Source: Microbacteriaceae bacterium
GTDB lineage: Bacteria; Actinomycetota; Actinomycetes; Actinomycetales; Microbacteriaceae
Length of the DNA stretch: 64,000 nucleotides
NCBI GenBank assembly: GCA_025464975.1
Contig: JAODMT010000004.1
Location: 1-64,000, forward strand
Reading direction: 5' to 3'
Position 1 is the first letter of the stretch, and every line of letters starts with the position of its first letter. Both the position numbers and the translations under genes were made by a program. The notes beneath the pieces are model-generated. The model made no database searches, had not been told where the DNA came from, and saw only the letters and a program-made list of their open reading frames with translations. Shown here one piece after another: positions 8,613 to 17,330 of the stretch.

Positions 8613-8634
8613 GAGTATGCGACGGGACATACTC
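8613..8634. promoter_or_regulatory. inverted repeat GAGTATG-N8-CATACTC
   Basis: Perfect 7-bp arms separated by 8 bases, located 22 bp upstream of the preferred start of the 164-aa gene and within the divergent gap towards the 8747 gene. Size and position fit a dimeric repressor site. Confidence 0.4.
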
Positions 8635-8746
8635 GTTCACCGTACACGTGGCGACCGCCAGTTTTTTGACCCGCATGCAGCTTTATCATTGTTATGAACG
8701 GGGACGGTGCGCTCGCACCGCTGGAACGAAGGGTCGAGTTCGGGTA

Positions 8747-9088
8747 GTGGGAAGGCTTGTATACGGTCCAGGCACAACCAACGCCGGCATGGAGATCGAC
8801 GATCGAACGCTTGCGCACGTGCAGATTGTCATGCTCGCAAAGCTCCGCCGCGGGGAAAGTTTTTCCTTTACCTATATTCCCGTGCCCTCCAGCGGTGAAG
8901 GACGAACGGTTGTCTGGGTGCACCCAAGTCAGTTTCTGAGCTTCAAATACAACGGCGGCAGGGTGCCAGCCATCAACAGGGAGTGGGTGGAAGAGTTGAT
9001 GGCAACCGCAAATAGCGTTGCCGGACTCCATATCGTCCCCGAACTATCAGCGAACGTCCAACGAGAACCTTCGATTCTGGAGCCGTAG
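8747..9088 (+). CDS. DUF7882-like small protein of Microbacteriaceae
   Basis: A 113-residue soluble protein. The core EIDDRTLAHVQIVMLAKLRRGESFSFTY, then WVHPSQFLSFKY, then REWVEELMATANS and GLHIVPE, matches a small family common in Microbacteriaceae that databases often mislabel as ATP-dependent DNA ligase. No ligase motif is present. The track start at 8648 adds 33 residues of non-family sequence; GTG 8747 gives the family N-terminus VGRLVYG. The ribosome site is weak. Its role is unknown. Recognition is from memory of the family pattern. Confidence 0.75.
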   Translation: MGRLVYGPGTTNAGMEIDDRTLAHVQIVMLAKLRRGESFSFTYIPVPSSGEGRTVVWVHPSQFLSFKYNGGRVPAINREWVEELMATANSVAGLHIVPELSANVQREPSILEP

Positions 9089-9130
9089 CGGACCTCGGAT
9101 GGTCCGTCGAGGCGCACCAGGTCGGCTCCC

Positions 9131-10063
9131 TCATCCGGCGCGACTCGCACGCCCCATCAGGGCCGCCTCGAATCCGCGCGTCTGAGCACGCAGGGCGTCG
9201 GCGACCGCGGCGACGGCGGGCTGGCGTAGCGACTCGGTGCGAAGCACCATCCAATACGGCAGTTGCTCGGCGAAGTCACCCGGCAGCAGGCGCACGAGGT
9301 CGGGATGCCGGTCGGCCATGAAGCAGGGCAGGAAGCCGATGCCCGCGCCGGCGCGCGTCGCCTCAACATGCACGAAGACGTTCGTTGAGCTGATCGAGTC
9401 CCGCATCGTCGGCACGAGTCGTCGCGGTGCGTCGAGATCGTCCACCTGCAGCATCGAGTCGACGAAGTACACAATCGGATGCTCGGTGAGCTCGTGCACG
9501 GTCGTCGGTGTCCCGTGCTCGGCGAGATAGTCGCGCGACGCGTACATGCCGAGCATGTAGTCGCCGAGCTTGAACGCCTCGGCACGGTGCACCTGTGGAT
9601 CACCCACAACGACCTCGATGTCGAGTCCCGAGCGGTGCTGCATCACGCGCCGGGTCACCGTGACGATCTCCACGCTGAGGTTGGGGTTGTTGCGCCGCAG
9701 CGAGGCGATCGCGGGCGTGGCGACGTACGCGCTGAATCCATCGGTCGCAGACATGCGCACAACCCCGCTCAGTTGGGGCGCGGCATCGCCCGACCCGCCG
9801 AGGGTGGATACCGCCGACTCGACCTCCTCTGCGGCGCGCACGGCGCGTCGGCCGAGGTCGGTGAGCTCCCAACCGCCGAGGGTGCGCGAGAGCACCCGGC
9901 CGGCGAGGTTCTTCTCGAGCGCCGCGACCCTGCGCGACACCGTCGTGTGATTGAGGCCGAGACTCTCGGCCGCGGTTGTGAACCTGCCGGTTCTCGACAC
10001 TGCGAGCAGGATGAGAAGGTCCACGGGGTTCGGGGGTGTCGAGGAAGCAGTCGGATCCACCAT
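9131..10063 (-). CDS. LysR-family transcriptional regulator
   Basis: A 310-residue regulator: N-terminal winged helix-turn-helix (FTTAAESLGLNHTTVSRRVAALEKNL) followed by a LysR substrate-binding domain. The track start is 10123; ATG 10063 is preferred because a CATACT -10-like hexamer ends seven bases before it, which would give a leaderless mRNA. It is divergent from the MFS gene at 10210 and most likely controls it. The shared gap holds the dyad at 10145-10163. The effector is probably the transported compound, by analogy with typical LysR-target pairs. Confidence 0.88.
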   Translation of the reverse strand: MVDPTASSTPPNPVDLLILLAVSRTGRFTTAAESLGLNHTTVSRRVAALEKNLAGRVLSRTLGGWELTDLGRRAVRAAEEVESAVSTLGGSGDAAPQLSGVVRMSATDGFSAYVATPAIASLRRNNPNLSVEIVTVTRRVMQHRSGLDIEVVVGDPQVHRAEAFKLGDYMLGMYASRDYLAEHGTPTTVHELTEHPIVYFVDSMLQVDDLDAPRRLVPTMRDSISSTNVFVHVEATRAGAGIGFLPCFMADRHPDLVRLLPGDFAEQLPYWMVLRTESLRQPAVAAVADALRAQTRGFEAALMGRASRAG

Positions 10064-10144
10064 ATCTGCAAGTATGCACACGACGTGTGCGCAAACGGTC
10101 ATTGAGGCCCGCGGGGTCTGCATGAATACTCAGTGGAGTCTTGT

Positions 10145-10163
10145 CGTGCATCATTCGAGCACG
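10145..10163. promoter_or_regulatory. candidate LysR-type binding dyad
   Basis: CGTGC-N9-GCACG forms a perfect 5-bp dyad midway between the divergent LysR and MFS genes. A second short dyad GTGTC-N6-GACAC (10181-10196) lies just before the MFS ribosome site GGAGGAG. Position is the main argument. Confidence 0.35.
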
Positions 10164-10209
10164 GTGGGTCCCCATGACAGGTGTCAGCGACGACACTGGA
10201 GGAGAGACA

Positions 10210-11616
10210 ATGAGCGACAGCAGAAGCGTCGGAGCCGTTGAGTCCGCGAACGGGGGATCGGACCGCGACTGCACCGGGACGTCCGGGCTCAAGAAGATCG
10301 TGGTCGCTTCCATGGCCGGAACGGTTGTGGAGTGGTACGAGTTTTTTCTCTACGCCACCGCCGCGAGCCTTGTCTTCGGGACCCTGTTCTTCCCGAACGC
10401 TGGCACGCAGCTCGACGGCATCATCGCCGCCTTCCTCACCTACGCGGTCGGCTTCATCGCCCGACCCATCGGCGGCATCGTCTTTGGTCAGATAGGCGAC
10501 CGGCTCGGGCGTAAGCACACGCTCCAGATGACGATCATCCTGGTCGGCGTCGCGACGTTCCTCATGGGCTGCCTGCCGGGCTTCAACACGATCGGCTACT
10601 GGGCACCCGCCCTGCTCGTGGCGTTGCGCTTCATTCAGGGCTTCGCTGTCGGCGGCGAATGGGGCGGCGCGGTGCTTCTCGTCGCCGAGCACAGCCCGAA
10701 CAAGTCGCGCGGCTTTTGGTCCAGCTGGCCGCAGTCGGCCGTGCCGGTCGGCAACCTACTCGCGACGCTCGTGCTCCTCACAATGTCATGGATCCTTCCC
10801 TCCGCGGAGTTCCTCAGCTGGGGCTGGAGGGTCGCCTTCTGGCTATCCGCGATCATCGTGGTGCTCGGCTACTACATCCGCTCGCAGGTGAGCGAGGCGC
10901 CGATCTTTCTCGAGGCGCGCGCCAAAGTCGAAACAGAAACGGCGGTCAGCTACGGCGTCGGCGAGGTCATTCGCAAATACCCCGTGGGCATCCTCCAGGC
11001 CATGGGCCTTCGTTTCGCGGAGAACATCCTCTACTACATCATCGTGAGCTTTTCGATTGTCTACCTCGTGGCGGTGCACAAGTACAACACCAGCCAGTTG
11101 CTGCTTGCCCTCGTGATCGCCAACGTCGTGCACTTCCTGGTAATCCCACAAGTCGGCAAGCTCTCCGACGCGATTGGACGCAAACCGGTCTACCTTATTG
11201 GGGCCGTTCTCGGGGCGGTCTGGCCCTTCTTGGCCTTCCCGATGTTCGACACTCTCAATCCGGTGATCATTGCCATGGCTATCACGATCGGCCTGATTTT
11301 CCACGCGTTTATGTACGCCGGGCAGCCGGCGATCATGTCCGAGATGTTCCCCACGAGAATGCGCTACTCCGGCGTCTCGCTGGGCTACCAGGTCACCTCG
11401 ATCCTCGCGGGCTCGCTCGCCCCGATCATCGCGACCGCGCTGCTGCAGCAGTACAACTCGTGGCTGCCGGTTGCCTTCTACATCGTGATTGCCTGCGCCA
11501 TCACTGCCGCCACGGTGCTTTCGCTCCGCGAAACGAAGGGAGTCTCGCTGCGCGACGTCGACTTCGACGATGCGAAGAAGCACGGGTTGGCAACGGCAGA
11601 CGTCCCTCTCGTCTAG
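10210..11616 (+). CDS. MFS transporter, metabolite:H+ symporter (MHS) family
   Basis: A 468-residue carrier with 12 predicted membrane segments. The opening GTVVEWYEFFLYATAASLVFG, the loop DRLGRKHTL and RFIQGFAVGGEWGGAVLLVAEH are hallmarks of the MHS group (proline/betaine, shikimate, citrate carriers), which import organic acids or zwitterions with protons. The start was moved from 10141 to ATG 10210, which has GGAGGAG seven bases upstream. It is divergent from the LysR regulator and has no enzyme partner nearby, so the substrate remains open. Confidence 0.88.
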   Translation: MSDSRSVGAVESANGGSDRDCTGTSGLKKIVVASMAGTVVEWYEFFLYATAASLVFGTLFFPNAGTQLDGIIAAFLTYAVGFIARPIGGIVFGQIGDRLGRKHTLQMTIILVGVATFLMGCLPGFNTIGYWAPALLVALRFIQGFAVGGEWGGAVLLVAEHSPNKSRGFWSSWPQSAVPVGNLLATLVLLTMSWILPSAEFLSWGWRVAFWLSAIIVVLGYYIRSQVSEAPIFLEARAKVETETAVSYGVGEVIRKYPVGILQAMGLRFAENILYYIIVSFSIVYLVAVHKYNTSQLLLALVIANVVHFLVIPQVGKLSDAIGRKPVYLIGAVLGAVWPFLAFPMFDTLNPVIIAMAITIGLIFHAFMYAGQPAIMSEMFPTRMRYSGVSLGYQVTSILAGSLAPIIATALLQQYNSWLPVAFYIVIACAITAATVLSLRETKGVSLRDVDFDDAKKHGLATADVPLV

Positions 11617-11706
11617 CGCGACGTTCGCTCAGTCGATCGCGGGCGTCCTATCCGGACGGCCGCGTTCGCTGTCCCTATTGCCGCTGCCCACGACGGGGTG
11701 CCCTGC

Positions 11707-12042
11707 TCAGTCGCGGGATGCGACGGATGGCATCGACTTAGTTCCCCGCTGGGTCGCCCGGGTGCCACCCACGTGATGGCTGCCAGGTCCCATTCCTATG
11801 TTGACGACCGCGAATACGGTGCCCGGTCCGATGAGCAGTAGTTCGACGCCGTCCTTGTGGAGCAGCGGAACCAACTCGGTGTCGGCTCGTGCTATGACAT
11901 CCTGTGCTCGCGCCGAGAAGATTGACGCCATCACTTCGGTTGCCAGAAAGTCGCGACCACCGTGGTGCACGACCCTGTTAAAGGTGCGCTCGGTGCGGCC
12001 GTCATCGTCAAGTTCGCGAACGTTGGGGGAATGAATTGTCAT
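11707..12042 (-). CDS. hypothetical protein, 111 aa
   Basis: A small soluble protein with no recognised family. Evidence that it is real is an AAGGA ribosome site at proper distance (CTAAGGATCCACG before ATG), a sensible acidic-basic composition and a striking palindrome 51 bp upstream. The middle (ELLLIGPGTVFAVVNIGMGPG) is hydrophobic but too short and Gly-rich for a clear membrane helix. It is convergent with the MFS gene. Confidence 0.55.
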   Translation of the reverse strand: MTIHSPNVRELDDDGRTERTFNRVVHHGGRDFLATEVMASIFSARAQDVIARADTELVPLLHKDGVELLLIGPGTVFAVVNIGMGPGSHHVGGTRATQRGTKSMPSVASRD

Positions 12043-12092
12043 CGTGGATCCTTAGCTGACTCAGCTCTGATGCTGTTGCGCACGAAGAGGAC

Positions 12093-12115
12093 TACCGCGA
12101 TCTTAGATCGCGGTA
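12093..12115. promoter_or_regulatory. 23-bp perfect palindrome in divergent gap
   Basis: Arms TACCGCGATCT and AGATCGCGGTA are exact complements around a single T. A second perfect odd palindrome, AGCTGA-C-TCAGCT, lies at 12054-12066 beside the ribosome site of the 111-aa gene. Both fall between the 111-aa gene and the YtxH-like gene and are strong operator candidates. No regulator is adjacent. Confidence 0.55.
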
Positions 12116-12235
12116 TTCGGCCAAAAATAGGCATTGACAGATCGCTGAATTCACCAGTTCGGGGGAGGAGGTCACCCGCGGGGTTGACCGCGCCCGCAAA
12201 GCCGTGGAAGTTGAACAGCGACCCAGGGAGAAAAC

Positions 12236-12418
12236 ATGCGATCAAGACTTGTGCCAATGGTGTTGGTGGCGCTCGCCGCCTACGTGCTCGGCGCCCGCGC
12301 CGGCCAGGAGCGCTACGAGGCAATTAAGCGAATGGCCACGAAGGGTTGGAGCGATTCTCGAACTCAGAAGTCGAGGATGAACGCAAGGCGGGCGCGTCCG
12401 AAGGCAGCACGAGCATAA
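12236..12418 (+). CDS. small YtxH-like membrane-anchored protein, 60 aa
   Basis: One N-terminal hydrophobic helix (LVPMVLVALAAYVLGARAG) followed by the pattern GQERYEAIK and a very basic tail ending in KAARA. The sequence AYVLGxRAGxERYExI recurs in many small actinobacterial proteins annotated as YtxH-like. It is preceded by GGGAGAAAAC. The likely form is a single-pass inner-membrane protein with cytoplasmic basic tail. Function is unknown; stress-related roles are only suggested for the family. Confidence 0.7.
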   Translation: MRSRLVPMVLVALAAYVLGARAGQERYEAIKRMATKGWSDSRTQKSRMNARRARPKAARA

Positions 12419-12843
12419 CGAGTCATCGTCATATTCACCCCCGTTTTGGGGCCAACGCGCTCGACACATCGTATCGTCGTCGCTGCTAACTTTGACCCAG
12501 ATGTTCGGGAGAAATTCCTGCATCACCTGCTGATCATGCGCCGAACGCGGGGGCGTTTTTGGCATGATTCACAGGTCATGTTTCGGTTCGGGAACTGAGA
12601 CTCACCGGTCGCCGTCGCTCTTCGGAGCGGCGGCGACCGGCTTCAGCGTCGCAGACGAGGACGGGCGTTGCTCAGCGCGCCGGGCGCACGGTGCCGGTGC
12701 GGCGGCAGAAACGACCAACCCTGCGAACGGCTAAGCCAAGAACTGCCGCGCTAGCCCGCGGACCGTCCCGTCCGCCGAGCGGGATCGCGGGAGCGAATGA
12801 GCGCCCGGGCCGGCACGACGGTGCCGGACGACAGGAGCTGCGG
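12419..12843. other. 425-bp intergenic region with two hairpins
   Basis: No convincing gene. A short hairpin AACGC-GGGG-GCGTT followed by three further T residues (12544-12560) can end transcription from the YtxH-like gene. A much stronger hairpin at 12605-12640 is listed separately. Track ORFs here (12242 minus, 12691 plus) have shadow-like composition. Confidence 0.5.
12605..12640. terminator. 16-bp GC-rich hairpin with TTCG loop
   Basis: Left arm CCGGTCGCCGTCGCTC, loop TTCG, right arm complementary except for one G-T position. The UUCG tetraloop makes an exceptionally stable RNA hairpin. It lies between convergent genes (YtxH-like on plus, acidic protein on minus), fitting a bidirectional terminator without a U-tract. 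Confidence 0.55.
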
Positions 12844-13377
12844 CTACGCTGCTTGCCGGGAAATGAACGACTCGGCGCTGGCTGCGGCCTCCGAAGCAGC
12901 CTCGACCTCGGTCTCGCTGTCGTCGGTCTCGACCTTGGAATCCACCTCGACCTCGGAATCCAGCTCGGAATCCACCTCGGAATCCGAATCGACCGCCGAT
13001 TCAGCGGCGACGTCGGCCTCCGACTCGATGATCAGCGGCTCGATCGACATCTCACTCGGTGACTCCGACTCGAGCCAGTGGGTGTCGCTCTCCGCGATTT
13101 CCACGTCGGTTTCCGTCGCGATCTCGGCAACGGCGTCGTCGGAGGAGACGGCCACCGGCGTCGTGACGTGGGTGGCGATGTCGCGAGCGATGAACTCGGC
13201 TATCGTCTCGCCAAAGAGGGAGTCGGTGTCTGTCGCGCTGCGAAACTGCAGCGTCCACATTCCCGCTGCGCCAACGGCCTTGAGGAGCCGTTCGCGCACC
13301 AGGTCGAAAACGAGTTCCTCGAGCTCGTGCGAGTCTGCCGGAGACAGGCCGCCACTGTGCTTGCGTGATTCAATCAC
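12844..13377 (-). CDS. acidic Ser/Glu-repeat protein, 177 aa
   Basis: The first 80 residues look folded (ELEELVFDLVRERLLKAVGAAGMWTLQF and GETIAEFIARDIATHV). The remainder is strongly acidic and repetitive, with SES, DSEVDSELDSEVEVDS-type runs encoded by imperfect TCGGAATCCA-like DNA repeats (about 12900-13010). There is no signal peptide or membrane helix. GTG 13377 is preceded by GGAGGG. The acidic tail is probably disordered and could mimic nucleic acid or bind cations or basic proteins; this is speculation. The folded head resembles small actinobacterial proteins of unknown role. Confidence 0.65.
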   Translation of the reverse strand: MIESRKHSGGLSPADSHELEELVFDLVRERLLKAVGAAGMWTLQFRSATDTDSLFGETIAEFIARDIATHVTTPVAVSSDDAVAEIATETDVEIAESDTHWLESESPSEMSIEPLIIESEADVAAESAVDSDSEVDSELDSEVEVDSKVETDDSETEVEAASEAAASAESFISRQAA

Positions 13378-13467
13378 GACTCACCCTCCACTCTAGGTTC
13401 GTTACTTGCTCAGTATGAATTAGGTACCGAGAACAGTGGGGGTGACACGCCGGTGACAGTTGCTCGC

Positions 13468-14994
13468 CTAGGGCGTGAAAACCTCGTCCTCCATCGCGTC
13501 GTAGCCCTCCGCCTGAGGGTCGCCGTGAAGCCCGCCGCTGAGCGCGTATTCCTCCTCGGGGGAGAGCACGAGACGGTTGCGACCGACGAGGGCGAAAATG
13601 AGAAGGCCCGCGGCGAAAATGACAAGCCCGGTGAAGATCGCCGGCCGGAAGTCGATGACGAAGACGATACCGAAGAAGGTAAGGGCGGCGATTGCGCCCG
13701 CCACTACCGCGCCGAAGACGCCGACCGGGCTCCGATAGGGCCGGTTCGCGTTCGGAAACTTACGGCGGAGGATGACGAACGAGACCATCTGCATCACGTA
13801 CGAGATGACGGCGCCGAACACCGCGATAAACAGGATTATCCCGTTTGCTGCGGTCGAGGCGGCTTCGCTTGCCGCGGATATCCACTGCACCACGAGTAGA
13901 ACGATGAAACCGACCACAGCCCCGACGATGAGCGCGACCCACGGGGTCTCGTGTTTGCGTCCGGTGAGGGAGAGGAACTTCGGGTAGTACCCGGCGCGAG
14001 ACAGCGAGTACATGTTGCGGCCGGCAGCGAACATGATGCCCTGCAGCGACGCCAGCAGGCCGATCAGCGCGAACAGCGCCAGAATCGCGGCGACACCGTC
14101 GGGCAGGAACGCCCGGAAGCCGTCAAGTAGCGGTTCCCCCGACGCGGCGATCTGCTTCGAGCCCGTCACCGCTGGGTTGAGGAAGAGCACGAGAAGTCCG
14201 AAGAATGCGAGGGTGACAATGCCCCAAATGCCGGCGCGGGGGATGTCCTTGGTGGGGTTGTGCGCCTCTTCGGCCGCGAGGGGAAGTTCTTCGATTCCGA
14301 GGAAGAACCACGTCGCAAATGGAAGAGCAAACAGAACTCCGCTCCAACCAAACGGAAGGAATTGGCTGTTGCCCTCGGTCGGGGCGATGTTCAGCAACCG
14401 GCCGAAGTCGACGGCTCCAAACGCCAGGGCCATGACGGTGAAGATCATCAGCACCGCTATGGAAATGATCGCCACGATGAGGGCGAAGCGAAAGCTTGCC
14501 TGCGCCCCGAGCGAGTTGAGGCCGACGAAGACGATGTACAGGATGACCCACCAGAGCCAGCCGGGGAGGCTGAAGTGCAACAGTTCCTTCGTGATGGAGT
14601 CTGCGTAGTACGCGGAGAACAGCACGACGACGGCGGTCGTGACCACGTATTCGATTGTCTCGGCGAGGCCGGTTATGAAGCCTCCCCACGGTCCCATCGC
14701 GGCTCGTGCGAACGAATACGCGCCGCCGGTATGCGGCATGGCGGCGGACATTTCTCCGATGGAGAAGAGCATTCCGAAGTACATGATGATGATGACGATC
14801 GTTGCGATGAGCAGCCCGCCCCACCCCGCCTGCCCGAGACCGGGATTCCAGCCGGAAAAGTCGCCGGAGATGACGGCGGCAATTCCGATGCCCCACAGGC
14901 CCCAGAATCCGGCCGTGCGCTTGAGGCTTCTTTTCTCGAAGTAGCCCTCCACGGCCTTGGTGTAGGTGACTCCGGAGACTCTGTTTTCGGCCAT
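13468..14994 (-). CDS. APC-family permease, ethanolamine-permease type
   Basis: A 508-residue carrier with about 12 membrane segments. Features such as RTAGFWGLWGIGIAAVISGDFSGWN at the N-terminus, MPHTGGAYSFARAAMGPWGG and FFLGIEELPLAAEEAHNPTKDIPR fit the ethanolamine permease branch of the APC superfamily. The start was moved from TTG 15009 to ATG 14994, because GGAGG lies directly before it. It is divergent from the gamma-glutamyl ligase operon across a 211-bp gap, so it likely imports the amine or amino alcohol that the operon degrades. Confidence 0.85.
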   Translation of the reverse strand: MAENRVSGVTYTKAVEGYFEKRSLKRTAGFWGLWGIGIAAVISGDFSGWNPGLGQAGWGGLLIATIVIIIMYFGMLFSIGEMSAAMPHTGGAYSFARAAMGPWGGFITGLAETIEYVVTTAVVVLFSAYYADSITKELLHFSLPGWLWWVILYIVFVGLNSLGAQASFRFALIVAIISIAVLMIFTVMALAFGAVDFGRLLNIAPTEGNSQFLPFGWSGVLFALPFATWFFLGIEELPLAAEEAHNPTKDIPRAGIWGIVTLAFFGLLVLFLNPAVTGSKQIAASGEPLLDGFRAFLPDGVAAILALFALIGLLASLQGIMFAAGRNMYSLSRAGYYPKFLSLTGRKHETPWVALIVGAVVGFIVLLVVQWISAASEAASTAANGIILFIAVFGAVISYVMQMVSFVILRRKFPNANRPYRSPVGVFGAVVAGAIAALTFFGIVFVIDFRPAIFTGLVIFAAGLLIFALVGRNRLVLSPEEEYALSGGLHGDPQAEGYDAMEDEVFTP

Positions 14995-15205
14995 GAATTC
15001 CTCCAGCAACGCGGGTGTGTCGGGTGTTGGTCAAATGGGGCAACGTTCACGCTTATCGGAGAGCATGACGTTTATTGGTACTCGGTGTCTACCTTTGGGG
15101 GCAAAAAGCTGTGAGCCCGTTTAGGATCGTGGACATGCCGTCGGAGATGTAATGGTCGGCACGCCGCATTCAAGCCGTCCGCCGAACCGAGGAAGAGGAC
15201 ACCAG

Positions 15206-16573
15206 ATGGCCGCTCGAACCGGAATGCTCACAACAGATCGACTCAACGAGCTCATCGATGCCGGGGAGATCGACACGGTGATCGTCGCCTTCACCGACAT
15301 GCAGGGACGACTGGTTGGCAAACGAACCTCGGCCCGGCTGTTCAGAGAGGAGGTCAGCCAGCACGGCGCGGAATGCTGCAACTACCTGCTCGCGGTGGAT
15401 GTCGAGATGAACACCGTCGACGGGTACCGGATCTCCTCCTGGGAGCGTGGCTACGGCGACATGGCCATGATTCCCGACCTGGCGACGCTTCGATTGGTTC
15501 CCTGGCTTCCCGGAACCGCGCTCGTGCTCGCCGACCTCACCTGGCTGGACGAGAAGCCGGTCACCCCTGCTCCTCGCGAGATTCTGAAGCGGCAGATCGA
15601 CCGGCTTGCCGAGAAGGGGCTGATCCCATACGTGGGCACCGAGCTGGAGTTCTTGGTGTTCGAGAACAGCTACCGTGACGCCTGGTCGAAGGGATACGTC
15701 GGACTGACACCCGCGAGCGACTACAACATCGACTACGCGCTGCTTGCCTCCACGCGGATGGAGCCGTTGCTGCGCGACATCCGGGTCAGCATGGAAAACG
15801 CCGGCATGTACTGCGAGGGAGTCAAGGGCGAGTGCAATCTGGGGCAGCAGGAGATCGCCTTCCGCTATGACGACGCCCTGACCACATGCGACAACCACTC
15901 CGTCTACAAGAACGGGGCCAAGGAGATCGCCGACAAGCACGGCAAGTCGTTGACCTTCATGGCCAAATTCAACGAGCGCGAGGGCAACTCGTGTCACATC
16001 CACATCTCGTTCCGGGACGCCGACGGCGGTGCGGTCTTTGCCGACCCGGAGGACGAGCTGGGGATGTCGAAGATGTTCCGGCACTTCCTCGCCGGTCAAC
16101 TCAAGACCATGCGGGAACTCACCCTCTTCTTCGCCCCCAACATCAATTCCTACAAGCGCTATGTCGAGGGGAGCTTCGCGCCGACCGCGGTCGCCTGGGG
16201 CCTCGACAACCGGACCTGTTCGCTTCGGGTAGTCGGTCACGGGCTCGGCTTGCGAGTGGAGAACCGGGTTCCCGGCGGCGACGTCAACCAGTACCTCGCG
16301 ACGGCCGCCCTGATCGCCGGGGGGCTCTACGGAATCGAGCACGAGCTTGAGCTCGAACCGGCGCTTGAGGGAAACGCCTACGGCAGCGACGCACCGAGGG
16401 TGCCGGCAACCCTCCGCGAAGCTGCCGAGCTGTTCGGCAGGTCGGAGATCGCCCGCGATGCCTTCGGGTCGGACGTCGTCGAGCACTATCTGAACAACGC
16501 ACGGGTCGAGGTGCGGGCCTACGATGCCGCGATTACCGATTGGGAGAGAGTTCGTGGCTTCGAACGATTCTGA
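15206..16573 (+). CDS. glutamine synthetase-family gamma-glutamyl-amine ligase
   Basis: A 455-residue member of the glutamine synthetase family with the N-terminal beta-grasp (VIVAFTDMQGRLVGKR), the metal and glutamate site regions TELEFLVF and CHIHISF, and the ATP-site motif NQYLATAALIAGGLYG. Context rather than nitrogen assimilation fits it: PuuA, IpuC and Streptomyces GlnA3/GlnA4-type enzymes join glutamate to an amine using ATP. ATG 15206 (RBS GGAAGAGG) is preferred to 15152. It overlaps the hydrolase gene by 20 bases. With an ethanolamine-type permease beside it, gamma-glutamylethanolamide or a related amide is the best product guess. Confidence 0.85.
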   Translation: MAARTGMLTTDRLNELIDAGEIDTVIVAFTDMQGRLVGKRTSARLFREEVSQHGAECCNYLLAVDVEMNTVDGYRISSWERGYGDMAMIPDLATLRLVPWLPGTALVLADLTWLDEKPVTPAPREILKRQIDRLAEKGLIPYVGTELEFLVFENSYRDAWSKGYVGLTPASDYNIDYALLASTRMEPLLRDIRVSMENAGMYCEGVKGECNLGQQEIAFRYDDALTTCDNHSVYKNGAKEIADKHGKSLTFMAKFNEREGNSCHIHISFRDADGGAVFADPEDELGMSKMFRHFLAGQLKTMRELTLFFAPNINSYKRYVEGSFAPTAVAWGLDNRTCSLRVVGHGLGLRVENRVPGGDVNQYLATAALIAGGLYGIEHELELEPALEGNAYGSDAPRVPATLREAAELFGRSEIARDAFGSDVVEHYLNNARVEVRAYDAAITDWERVRGFERF

Positions 16574-17330
16574 AAATATCAGCGGGCCAGTCATCGGACT
16601 CACCACCTACCTCGAACAGGCGCGAACGGGGGTGTGGGACGTTCCCGCGGCCTTCCTGCCAAAGGTCTACTTCGACAGCGTGGTTCAGGCGGGCGGCGTC
16701 GCCGTGTTGCTCCCGCCGCAGCCGGTGACGGCCGGCATCGCGGCCCGGGTGCTTGACGGCCTCGACGGCCTCATCCTCACCGGTGGCAAAGACGTCGATC
16801 CCGCCCGCTACGGCCAGCAGCCGCACGAGAAAACCGACGAGCCGCGACGGGATCGCGACGCGTGGGAGGCCGCCCTCATCACCGCCGCCATCGAGCGGCA
16901 GTTGCCGTTCCTCGGCATCTGCCGTGGCGCTCAACTGCTCAATGTGACCCTCGGCGGCACCCTCCAGCAGCACCTGCCCGACCTGCTGGGGACGACCAAA
17001 TACCAGCGAGGCGGCGGCGAATTCAGCCGCATCGACGTGCTCGTCGACTCGGCCAGCGCAGTCGGTCGACTCGTGGAGACTACCGACCTCTCGGTCGAGG
17101 TCTATCACCACCAGGCCATCGACGAGTTGGGCGACGGACTCCGCGTGACGGCGAGGAGCGAGGACGGGGTCGTGCAGGCCCTCGAGCTTGAGACCGTGCC
17201 ATTCGGGCTTGCGGTGCAGTGGCATCCGGAACAGTCACCGGAAGACATCCGGCTGTTCGGAGGACTCGTGGATGCCGCGCGCGACTATCACCTCGCGCGA
17301 CGCGGCGATGCGGCGAGGGCGGACGCATGA
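16554..17330 (+). CDS. gamma-glutamyl hydrolase, PuuD-like class I amidotransferase fold
   Basis: A 258-residue member of the peptidase C26 / PuuD family. Catalytic Cys lies in FLGICRGAQLLNV, and the His-Glu pair in QWHPEQSPED; DGLILTGGKDVDPARYG is the family signature near residue 75. It cleaves gamma-glutamyl amides to release glutamate. GTG 16554 follows GGGAGAGAG and overlaps the ligase by 20 bases; the stop overlaps the aldehyde dehydrogenase start (ATGA). It should catalyse the last step of the gamma-glutamyl pathway and recycle glutamate. Confidence 0.9.
   Translation: MASNDSENISGPVIGLTTYLEQARTGVWDVPAAFLPKVYFDSVVQAGGVAVLLPPQPVTAGIAARVLDGLDGLILTGGKDVDPARYGQQPHEKTDEPRRDRDAWEAALITAAIERQLPFLGICRGAQLLNVTLGGTLQQHLPDLLGTTKYQRGGGEFSRIDVLVDSASAVGRLVETTDLSVEVYHHQAIDELGDGLRVTARSEDGVVQALELETVPFGLAVQWHPEQSPEDIRLFGGLVDAARDYHLARRGDAARADA

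Noticed and set aside
10659-11741. 360-aa plus-strand ORF in another frame of the MFS gene
   Set aside because: Arg/His-rich out-of-frame translation of a clear membrane carrier.
15170-16606. 478-aa minus-strand ORF opposite the glutamine synthetase-like gene
   Set aside because: Antisense shadow caused by high GC at third positions; no ribosome site or recognisable motif.
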